Part shown: positions 15,428-22,310 of the stretch, in pieces
Layout: each line of letters starts with the position of its first letter
Numbering within the stretch: the stretch's first letter is position 1
Assembly: GCA_964586865.1 (NCBI GenBank)
Contig: CAZPJM010000043.1
Span: 1-24,081, forward strand
Reading direction: 5' to 3'
Length of the DNA: 24,081 nucleotides
Source: REDI01 sp964586865
GTDB lineage: Bacteria > Myxococcota_A > UBA796 > GCA-2862545
Position numbers and translations under genes: made by a program
Notes under the pieces: generated by a model
The model's input: the letters and a program-made list of their open reading frames with translations, nothing else
Databases searched by the model: none
Told to the model about the DNA's origin: nothing

Positions 15428-17023
15428 ATGTCCCCGATCCTGCGTACCCCGCTCCTGCTCACCCTCTCCCTGGGACTGCTGTCCTGCTCGGAGATGGGGC
15501 TCTCGGATGACATGGACTTCGGAGGGCCCCGGAGCGACGCCGGCGGTGAGGCCGACGCCGACACGGACGCCGACAACGACCTCGACGATGACGCCCCCCC
15601 CGAGGAGGAGGACGACTTCCTGGCCATGTCCCCCTCCCAGACCGACGTGTACGTCTTCGTCGCCAACCCGGCCCGGGGGACCCTGACCCGCATCGACGTG
15701 TTCACCCTGGACGTGCGCACCATCGAGGTCGGCCTGGATCCCCGGGTGGTCCGCGTGACCCCCGACTACGGGCATGCGGTGGTCTTCAACGCCGGCGAGG
15801 ACACGGTCTCCATCGTCGATGCGGACACCCTGGACGTCACCACGGTGCAGGTCCGCGACAACTACAACCAGCTCCTCCTCTCGGAGGACGGGAGCTGGGC
15901 CGGCGTCTTCCACGATCGCAGCGCCCGGCGCGCCGACGACCCGCCGCCCGACGGCCTGCAGTCCTTCAACGAGGTGAGCCTGGTCAAGGTCCCGGAGGGC
16001 ACGGTCCACGACGTGGTCGTCTCCTACAACCCCCGCGACATCAAGTTCTCGGCGGATGGTACGCTGGCCGTGGTCGTCTCGGACGAGGAGCTGGCCCTCG
16101 TCGACCTCACCGCCGAGACCCTGGTGCCCCGGATGGTGGAGATCGGCGATCCCTTCGACCCGCCCCGCGCCGAGGAGGTGGTGCTCACCCGCAATGGGCA
16201 GTACGCCTATGTGCGCCAGTTCGCCGCCGACGACCTGCTCCTGGTCGACCTGGACGATCGGACCTCCCGCCGCCTGCCGGCCGGGAGCAACACCACCGAC
16301 CTGGACCTCTCCCCCGACGGCAGCCTGGCCGTGGCGGTGGCCCGGTCCTCGGGCCAGGTGTGGGTGTACGAGGCCGAGCAGCCCGACCTGCCCCCCAAGG
16401 TGCTCGAGCTGCCCGAGAGCCTGCAGGCCGGCAGCGTCCTCTTCGATCGCACCGGCCAGCGCGGCATCCTCTACACCACGGTGGACAGCACCTCCCGCTT
16501 CGCGGTCTGGGATACGGTCACCGACGAGCTCGACGTGGAGCAGCTCGTCAAGCCGGTCGACGCCATGGCCCTCACGCCCGACGGCAACGGGCTGCTGGTG
16601 GTCCACGGTCCGGAGAGCCTGCCCGAGACCCCGCCCGAGTTCGTGGGGAGCCATGCCCTCACCCTGCTCTCGCTGGACGACCGGCCCTACCGGAGCAACG
16701 CCATCAAGCTCCCCGCCGAGCCCATCGGCTTCGTCAACGCCGCGGACGGGCAGAACGGCTACTTCATCATGGACGGCGAGACCCGGCTGGTGCAGCTCGC
16801 CTACGACACGCTCCTGTACCGCGACATCCCCCTCAAGAGCGTGCCGGTCTACGTGGGCGTCCTGCCCGACCTGGACGCCGAGGACGGGGTGCGGCCGCCG
16901 GCCTGGGCCAGTCAGGAGCATCCGCTCGGGCGGATCACCTTCTTCCACCCGGACGACAACGGCGGGCGTGGGAGCACCGAGACCATCACCGGCTTCGAGC
17001 TGAACGGCCGGATCGAGGAGTGA
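15428..17023 (+). CDS. Beta-propeller lipoprotein A with acidic linker
   Basis: A 531-residue lipoprotein; ATG 15428 is chosen over an in-frame ATG at 15386 because GGAGG (15419-15423) and a clean signal peptide with lipobox LLSC (Cys20) follow. Residues 41-63 are an Asp/Glu/Ala linker (DADTDADNDLDDD) of a kind common on myxobacterial surface lipoproteins. From residue 70 it is a YVTN/WD40-like beta-propeller: blades show an (S/T)PDG..AV.....(D/V)(L/V).D motif, for example VTPDYGHAVVFN, FSADGTLAVVVS, LTRNGQYAYVRQ, LSPDGSLAVAVA and LTPDGNGLLVVH. No catalytic residues are evident. It is the first gene of a three-gene operon; the next ATG is 2 bp after its stop and encodes a paralogue. Likely a binding or scaffold protein at the outer membrane. 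Confidence 0.85.
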   Translation: MSPILRTPLLLTLSLGLLSCSEMGLSDDMDFGGPRSDAGGEADADTDADNDLDDDAPPEEEDDFLAMSPSQTDVYVFVANPARGTLTRIDVFTLDVRTIEVGLDPRVVRVTPDYGHAVVFNAGEDTVSIVDADTLDVTTVQVRDNYNQLLLSEDGSWAGVFHDRSARRADDPPPDGLQSFNEVSLVKVPEGTVHDVVVSYNPRDIKFSADGTLAVVVSDEELALVDLTAETLVPRMVEIGDPFDPPRAEEVVLTRNGQYAYVRQFAADDLLLVDLDDRTSRRLPAGSNTTDLDLSPDGSLAVAVARSSGQVWVYEAEQPDLPPKVLELPESLQAGSVLFDRTGQRGILYTTVDSTSRFAVWDTVTDELDVEQLVKPVDAMALTPDGNGLLVVHGPESLPETPPEFVGSHALTLLSLDDRPYRSNAIKLPAEPIGFVNAADGQNGYFIMDGETRLVQLAYDTLLYRDIPLKSVPVYVGVLPDLDAEDGVRPPAWASQEHPLGRITFFHPDDNGGRGSTETITGFELNGRIEE

Positions 17024-17025
17024 CC

Positions 17026-18609
17026 ATGCGACGCCTCGCCCCCCTGGCCGTGCTGGCCCTGACCGCCTGTGGCTGGGACCACCTGCCCGACGGCTCCTTC
17101 GTCGAGCGCGAGGGCCCCCTCTGGAACCCGGACCGGGTCCTGGCCGCCGAAGACGGGCTCTACATCCCCCTGGAGCGGGCCCGCCGGCTCGTCCGGATCG
17201 ACGGGTCGGGCGTCGCCACCGAGGTCGACCTGGGGGGCGCCCTGCTCGATCAGGTGACCCTCGCCCCGGACGGTCGGACCGTCGTGGCCACCGTGCGCGA
17301 GTTCCGCTGCGTCGCGGACGATCCCCGCGAGCTCCGCGGCGTCGACACCCTGGACGACTGCCCCAGCGCCCTCCGCGAGGTGGACGGCTTCGTCGTGGCC
17401 ATCGAGGAGGGCGAGGTGCGGAGCCGGGTGCCCGTGAGCGCCCACTACAACGCCCTCACCTTCGCCGACGACGGTCGCTGGGCCATCGCCTGGCTCGACG
17501 TGGACGCGGGCGTCAGCTTCGAGGACGCGGGCGTGGTGGATCTGACCAGCGTGCTCGTCCTCGACCTCGAGGAGGGCGTCTCCACCCCCGTCAGCGTGGG
17601 GTTCGGGGCCGAGAACGTCCTCTTCACCCCCGAGGCCGATCGGGCGGTGGTCCTCTCCAGGAGCAGCGTCGCCCTGGTCGACCTGCGCGGGGAGTCCCCG
17701 GAGCGGGGCACCACCTTCCCGCTCACCCTCGACGCCGACCAGACGGTGCAGCCGGTCGGGGTCGACCTGACCCCCGATGGCGCCTATGCCCTCATCACCG
17801 CCCGGCACCAGGACGATCTCTACGTCCTGCGCCTGGAGCGCCCCTCGGTGAACCTGGTCAACCTCTCGGGCCAGCCCTCCGACATGGCGGTCTTCGAGGG
17901 GATCGACGCCCAGGACGACATCGCCGACGAGCGCACGGTGGTGGTCCACGCCGGCACGGCGCGGGTCGATCTGGTGGACCACGACGCCTTCGACGTGGAC
18001 AGCCTGGTCCTGGACGAGCCCATGGACCACATCGCCCCCGTGGGGCGGACGGCGGTGCTGTGGGGCTCGGCCGGCCAGCAGGACGTCTACAGCCTCGACC
18101 TGGACGATGAGACCCTCATCGAGTATCGCCTCGAGAACCCGCCCCGCAGCCTCCAGGTCGCTCCCACCGGCGAGTTCGCGGTGGCCTTGACCGGCCCCAC
18201 CGGGGGCCTCGACTTCTTCGACACCCGCCACCTGCTCGAGGTGCTGGACCTGTCCGACGATCGCGGACGGTCCCGCCCGCACCTCCTCGAGGCGCCGGGC
18301 CGCGACCTGGCCTTCAACGTCACCGACACCCGGCTGGACGTCCTCGTGCTGCAGAGCGGCACCGACTACCTCTTCCAGCTCGACCTCTACACCCAGCAGG
18401 CCCAGGAGGTCGATCTCCCGGCGCCTCCCGTCGCCCTCGGCGCCCGGCCCGGCGGCGGCTTCTGGGTGAGCCACGACGCCTCGCTGGGCCTCATCACCCT
18501 GTACGACCCGGCCTCGGGCGAGCAGGTCGAGGTCGCCGGCTTCGCGGCGTACGGCCTGCTCGAGGATCTGCCCCTGGCCGAGGACCCCAACGCCGACGAG
18601 GAGTCGTGA
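17026..18609 (+). CDS. Beta-propeller lipoprotein B (paralogue of A)
   Basis: A 527-residue lipoprotein with a short signal peptide and lipobox LTAC (Cys15, Gly at +2); no acidic linker. The body is again a propeller with blades such as LAPDGRTVVATV, FADDGRWAIAWL, FTPEADRAVVLS, LTPDGAYALITA and VAPTGEFAVALT. It aligns by eye with gene A: HYNALTFADDGRWAIAWLD here against NYNQLLLSEDGSWAGVFHD there, and both then have a blade ending in (V/L)ALVDL. A loop with two Cys (near residues 91 and 109) could form a disulfide. Start is 2 bp after gene A's stop; its own TGA overlaps the next ATG (TGATG at 18607-18611), so all three genes are translationally coupled. Function unknown; role inferred as partner of A and of the barrel. 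Confidence 0.85.
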   Translation: MRRLAPLAVLALTACGWDHLPDGSFVEREGPLWNPDRVLAAEDGLYIPLERARRLVRIDGSGVATEVDLGGALLDQVTLAPDGRTVVATVREFRCVADDPRELRGVDTLDDCPSALREVDGFVVAIEEGEVRSRVPVSAHYNALTFADDGRWAIAWLDVDAGVSFEDAGVVDLTSVLVLDLEEGVSTPVSVGFGAENVLFTPEADRAVVLSRSSVALVDLRGESPERGTTFPLTLDADQTVQPVGVDLTPDGAYALITARHQDDLYVLRLERPSVNLVNLSGQPSDMAVFEGIDAQDDIADERTVVVHAGTARVDLVDHDAFDVDSLVLDEPMDHIAPVGRTAVLWGSAGQQDVYSLDLDDETLIEYRLENPPRSLQVAPTGEFAVALTGPTGGLDFFDTRHLLEVLDLSDDRGRSRPHLLEAPGRDLAFNVTDTRLDVLVLQSGTDYLFQLDLYTQQAQEVDLPAPPVALGARPGGGFWVSHDASLGLITLYDPASGEQVEVAGFAAYGLLEDLPLAEDPNADEES

Positions 18610-19256
18610 TGCGCGCGCTCATCCCTTGCATGCTGGCGGTGGGGCTGATGGCCGTGCCCGCCCACGCGGCCGAGAACGAGGTCGCTCTCGAGGCCGGCCT
18701 CCTCACCACCGGCAGTGAGACCATCGATGCCTTCTCGACCGACGGCGTCATCCCGGCCTTCGGGCTGCGCGGCGGCTGGGCCTTCGCCGACCGGGCGGCG
18801 CTCATGCTCTCGGTGCACCACAGCCGCGAGGGCGGAACCGGCATCACCGGCAGCGGGCAGGGCAGCGCGGTCCTGGCGTCCGCCTACGACACCACCCAGG
18901 TGAGCCTGGGCGTGAAGGGCGACTGGACCATCGAGGACCTCCTCGAACTCTACGCCACCGGCTCCGTGATCGGCTTCCGCGGCCTCATGCGCTTCGACGA
19001 CGACCCGGGCACCCGGAACAACCCGGGCCAGCTCCGGGCCGCGAGCCTGTCCCTGGGCGGCAGCGCGGTGATCGGCGCGGCGATCATGACCCAGAAGGGC
19101 AAGGTCCGGCCCGCCCTGCACCTCGAGATGGGCTGGGCCGGCATCCTGCCCCACCGCTACCAGGTCACCCCGCCGAGCGGTGGCGACGCGGCCTCGCTGG
19201 GCCGGGTGGGGCTGTCGAGCTTCGTGCTGCGCGGCGGGGCCGGCATCCGCTTCTAG
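18609..19256 (+). CDS. Small outer-membrane beta-barrel protein
   Basis: A 215-residue protein. ATG 18609 has GAGGAG 5 bp upstream; a GTG at 18606 is the only alternative and would add one residue. A signal peptide ends near PAHA (about residue 20). The rest alternates polar and hydrophobic residues in about eight to ten strands with Gly-rich turns and ends in GAGIRF, with the C-terminal Phe expected of a Bam-assembled barrel. It is too small for a TonB receptor; the size suits an 8-stranded OmpX/OmpW-like barrel. It closes the operon of two propeller lipoproteins, which makes an outer-membrane complex plausible. It ends 5 bp from a convergent gene. Confidence 0.8.
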   Translation: MRALIPCMLAVGLMAVPAHAAENEVALEAGLLTTGSETIDAFSTDGVIPAFGLRGGWAFADRAALMLSVHHSREGGTGITGSGQGSAVLASAYDTTQVSLGVKGDWTIEDLLELYATGSVIGFRGLMRFDDDPGTRNNPGQLRAASLSLGGSAVIGAAIMTQKGKVRPALHLEMGWAGILPHRYQVTPPSGGDAASLGRVGLSSFVLRGGAGIRF

Positions 19257-19261
19257 CGTGT

Positions 19262-19828
19262 TCAGTCGGAGAGGATCCGGTCGAGCTCCTGCAGCGCGGC
19301 GCGCTCGTCGCCCGAGACGGAGCCGATGCCCAGCAGCCCGCCCGAGGCCCGGGCGACCGTCTCGGCGCGCTCGAGGGTGGTCCGACGGAGCTCCTGCCGC
19401 TCGGCGGCCGAGAGGTGCTGCCGGAGCTCGGCGTGGTAGGCCTTCCAGGCCTCGAAGAGCTCGGGCCGGGGCCGCTCGGAGAGCCAGGACTCCATCAGGG
19501 CGTAGGCGGGCGAGGTGCTCTTGACGCCCATGTCGGTGGCCTCGAGCAGGATGGACTTGCGCTCCTGCTCGTCGAGCTGACGGTCGCTCCACGCCACGTG
19601 GAGCATCGGCACGACATTGAAGGCCACCAGGGTCATGGGGGTGACCCCCAGCTCGACCATCCTGGAGAGCAGGGCCTCGTCCTTGACGCCCACGATGTCG
19701 GCCAGCTCGTCGACCGCCGCCTCGCGGGCCTTCTGCTCGCGGAGGCGCGCGATCTGCTGCTGCTCGCGCTCGTGGAAGAACTTGCCTTCGAGGGCCTTGC
19801 CGCGGTCGCCGAGGGACTCGGTGCTCAT
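19262..19828 (-). CDS. Helical cytoplasmic protein, possibly TerB-like
   Basis: A 188-residue protein on the minus strand. ATG 19828 is preferred over 19855 because GGAG lies 5 bp before it. No signal peptide or membrane helix. The N-terminus (ALEGKFFHEREQQQIARLREQKAREA) is a charged helix; then come alpha-helices, among them VVPMLHVAWSDRQLDEQERKSILLEA (about residues 80-105). That string resembles the TerB/DjlA motif A.AWADG.(L/I)...E+..I, which in TerB lies in a metal-binding all-helical fold. The match is short, so the assignment is tentative. It lies 72 bp downstream of lgt on the same strand and may be transcribed with it. Confidence 0.7.
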   Translation of the reverse strand: MSTESLGDRGKALEGKFFHEREQQQIARLREQKAREAAVDELADIVGVKDEALLSRMVELGVTPMTLVAFNVVPMLHVAWSDRQLDEQERKSILLEATDMGVKSTSPAYALMESWLSERPRPELFEAWKAYHAELRQHLSAAERQELRRTTLERAETVARASGGLLGIGSVSGDERAALQELDRILSD

Positions 19829-19900
19829 GGGGGCTCCAGGGGTGGGGGCGGCCATGGGTGTGCGGTCCTGTAACCGCCACCCTGACCGACCGGCAGCGGA

Positions 19901-21034
19901 TCAGGGCACCCGATCCGGGGGGTCGTCGGTGGAGGCGGGGGCCCGGTCGGAGGCCTCCGAGGTTCGGGCCGGGCCGTCCCCGGGCGGGTCCTCGCCGTCC
20001 TGGCCGCCCGCCGGCTCGCCGCCCACCTGGGCATGGGGCCCCAGCTCGGCCACCGGCGGGGGGCTCGCCCGCCAGTAGGGCGTGTCGCCCGAGGTGAGGC
20101 GCCGGTAGAGGAAGAAGGCGCTCACGGCGAAGATGATGAAGGCGCCCGCCTGGCCCGCGGTGAAGCCGAAGCCGTCGATGAACTCCCACCGCATGTCCGT
20201 GGAGGGGGGCCGGAGCATGTCCATCGCCAGGCGCGCGGGCCCGTAGATGACGCCCAGGATCAGCGGGTAGATGCCCGGGACCTGCGGGAAGCGGTCCATC
20301 ACCAGGAAGAGGACCAGGATGCCGAGGGAGAGCAGCGCCTCGTAGAAGCCCATGTCGTGGGCGGCCACGACCCCGGTGTAGTCGGGGGGCACCGTCTGGG
20401 TCAGGCTCGAGACGTACTGGCCCCCCTCGTCCAGGCAGGGGCCCCAGCGCAGATCGGCGGTCTCCTCGGAGGCCCAGGACGGGATGTGCCAGGTCGCCCC
20501 CTCGATGGGGCGACAGTACTTGGCGAGGATGCTGGTGAGCCCGGTCTCGCCGCCCCGAATCCCGAGCCCGGGGTGGTCGTGGGCCACCGTGCAGCCCATG
20601 CGCCCGAAGAACCAGCCCAGCGCGAAGCCGAAGGCCATGTGGTCCAGGTTGGCCCACAGCCGTAGCCCATACCGCCGGAAGAAGTACACCGTGAGCGGGA
20701 CGCAGACGATGAAGCCGCCGATGCTGGACAAGCCCTCCCAGACGTAGAGGAACTTGATCGGCTCGCGGAAGTACTCCTGCGGCTGGTACATGAGGCCGTA
20801 GCCCACGTGCCCGCCGATGAAGGTGCCGACCACGAGCCAGCCGATGAGGCGGTTGATGGCGTCCGCGTCGTCCCCCTGCCGGCGTGCGCGCCACATGGCC
20901 AGCCACCCGCCGAGCAGGAACCCCAGCGCCACCAGCACCCCGAAGCCATGGATGTCGAGCTCATCGACCGGGAGACCGGATGGCAGCGGGATGTGGAAGA
21001 TGATGCGCGGGTAGAAGGGGATGGTGGCGAACAC
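19901..21034 (-). CDS. lgt: Prolipoprotein diacylglyceryl transferase (divergent Lgt)
   Basis: Inner-membrane enzyme that transfers diacylglycerol from phosphatidylglycerol to the lipobox Cys of prolipoproteins. I start it at GTG 21034 because GGGAG lies 8 bp upstream; an in-frame GTG at 21049 adds five residues. With that start (377 residues) the Lgt landmarks are IHGFGVLVALGF (28-39), GGHVGYG (74-80, for GAR.GY), WEGLSSIGG (99-107), FGRMGC followed by HDHPG (143-156), YE (231-232), and YGPARLAMDMLR (264-275, essential Arg region). Seven or so membrane helices fit. Oddities: no His at the GGMSFHGG position, an extra Cys-containing loop at about 157-225, and a 55-residue hydrophilic Pro/Asp/Glu-rich C-terminal tail. 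It lies in a window with six lipoprotein genes and is divergent from the MglA-like gene. Confidence 0.88.
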   Translation of the reverse strand: MFATIPFYPRIIFHIPLPSGLPVDELDIHGFGVLVALGFLLGGWLAMWRARRQGDDADAINRLIGWLVVGTFIGGHVGYGLMYQPQEYFREPIKFLYVWEGLSSIGGFIVCVPLTVYFFRRYGLRLWANLDHMAFGFALGWFFGRMGCTVAHDHPGLGIRGGETGLTSILAKYCRPIEGATWHIPSWASEETADLRWGPCLDEGGQYVSSLTQTVPPDYTGVVAAHDMGFYEALLSLGILVLFLVMDRFPQVPGIYPLILGVIYGPARLAMDMLRPPSTDMRWEFIDGFGFTAGQAGAFIIFAVSAFFLYRRLTSGDTPYWRASPPPVAELGPHAQVGGEPAGGQDGEDPPGDGPARTSEASDRAPASTDDPPDRVP

Positions 21035-21096
21035 GCGGTCGTCTCCCACTCGGGTCGCCCCCGGTTACCCCGGGTCCGCCGTGGGGGCCAACGGGA

Positions 21097-21125
21097 CCGA
21101 CCTGTCGTGACCCAGCGCCTATACT
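21097..21125 (+). promoter_or_regulatory. Candidate promoter of the MglA-like/recJ operon
   Basis: TATACT at 21120-21125 is a 5/6 match to the -10 consensus; a weak -35 (CCGACC) is 17 bp upstream at 21097-21102. The ATG at 21146 would be about 14 bases from the transcript start, so the leader is very short, and no clear Shine-Dalgarno sequence is visible before this ATG. Confidence 0.4.
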
Positions 21126-21145
21126 CCCCGGGACCGGGACCGGTG

Positions 21146-22294
21146 ATGGCCGTCATCAACTTCGCGCGACGCGAGATCATCACGAAGATCGTCTACTTCG
21201 GGGCGCCGGGGGCCGGTGCCACCTCGAACCTGCGTGGCCTGTACGCGCGCACGGACGGCGACACCCAGGGCCCGCTGCTGCCCTTCGGTCCAGAGGACCA
21301 CGCCGAGCGGACCCTGTTCTTCGAGGTCCGTCCGCGCGGGGTCGAGCTGCCGGGCTTCGCCCTCCGGGTGCGGCTCTACTCGCTGCCGGGGGGTCTCGAA
21401 GAGCCCTCCCACCGCCTCGAGGTCTGTCGCGAGCTCGACGCCGCCGTCTTCGTGGCCGATGCCCGACCCGGTCGGAACGACACCAACATCGAGGCCCTCC
21501 TCGACCTGGACCGGCTGCTGAAGGACCTGGACCTGGAGCTGTCGAGCCTGCCCATGGTCTTCCAGGTCAACCACACCGATCAGCCCGCGGCCCTGCCCAC
21601 CGAGCAGGTGGTCTACGACCTCAACCCCTACGGTCACCCGGTGGTGCCGGCCACCGCCAGCGATGGGCAGGGGGTCCTCGAGACCCTCGAGCACGTGCTG
21701 GGCATGCTGACGGAGCGGATCCGCGACAACCTGGCCGGGCGCCCGACCCAGCTCCAGGTCCACGCCATCCACCGCCAGGAGGCCCTGACCCCCAAGCAGA
21801 TCGTGACGGCCCACGAGCGCGCCATCCACCTGGCGCAGGCCGAGAAGCCCGGCCCGGAGACCTCCACCGCCCCCGCCACCTGGTCCCGGTCCCGCTACGA
21901 CATCCTCCCGGCGGGCCCCAGCGTGGAGGTGCCCTACCAGCCCCCCGAGCTGGTGGGCATGCGCCCCATCCACGTGCTCGACACCCGGGTGGACAGGGAC
22001 CGGGTGAAGATCGATCTGGTCATGGACGACCAGGAGGGCGCCCACCCCACCCGCCTCCGGGTCATGCTGGTCCCGCCCGGGCGCGAGGCCACGCCCACCG
22101 CTCCCCAGCACCCGACGGGCACCGTGCCGGCCCAGCGGCCGCGCCCGGAGTCCACCGCCACCCTTCCCGAGCGCATCGAGATCGTCAGCGCCCGGGCCGC
22201 CGCCGACAGCCATGCCGAGGTGTGGTATGGGGTGGCCGGCGCGGTGGGCGGCATCATCGCCGGCCTGCTGCTGGGCTTTCTCATCTGGGCATGA
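21146..22294 (+). CDS. Membrane-anchored MglA-like pseudo-GTPase
   Basis: A 382-residue protein. Residues 1-195 follow Myxococcus MglA closely in layout: INFARREIITKIVYFG, a P-loop region, RTLFFEV (55-61), LYSLPG (77-82), AAVFVADAR (99-107) and a C-terminal helix. The nucleotide-binding and catalytic residues are altered: the P-loop reads GAPGAGATSN with Ala25 where MglA has Lys25 of GKT, the PGQ motif is PGG (catalytic Gln lost), and NKRD is NHTD (142-145). Arg55 matches the MglA arginine finger. Residues 200-358 form a second, Pro-rich region with a small beta domain (about 290-330), and residues 359-382 are a single membrane helix at the very end, so a tail anchor facing the cytoplasm is likely. 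It probably acts as a scaffold for polarity or motility-type proteins; binding of nucleotide is doubtful. recJ starts 16 bp downstream. Confidence 0.88.
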   Translation: MAVINFARREIITKIVYFGAPGAGATSNLRGLYARTDGDTQGPLLPFGPEDHAERTLFFEVRPRGVELPGFALRVRLYSLPGGLEEPSHRLEVCRELDAAVFVADARPGRNDTNIEALLDLDRLLKDLDLELSSLPMVFQVNHTDQPAALPTEQVVYDLNPYGHPVVPATASDGQGVLETLEHVLGMLTERIRDNLAGRPTQLQVHAIHRQEALTPKQIVTAHERAIHLAQAEKPGPETSTAPATWSRSRYDILPAGPSVEVPYQPPELVGMRPIHVLDTRVDRDRVKIDLVMDDQEGAHPTRLRVMLVPPGREATPTAPQHPTGTVPAQRPRPESTATLPERIEIVSARAAADSHAEVWYGVAGAVGGIIAGLLLGFLIWA

Positions 22295-22310
22295 CGCGGG
22301 AGGTCGCGGG

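Noticed and set aside
22212..22310. RecJ start further upstream at 22212
   Set aside because: That segment is the overlapping 3' end of the MglA-like gene in another frame; GTG 22311 has a strong ribosome binding site.
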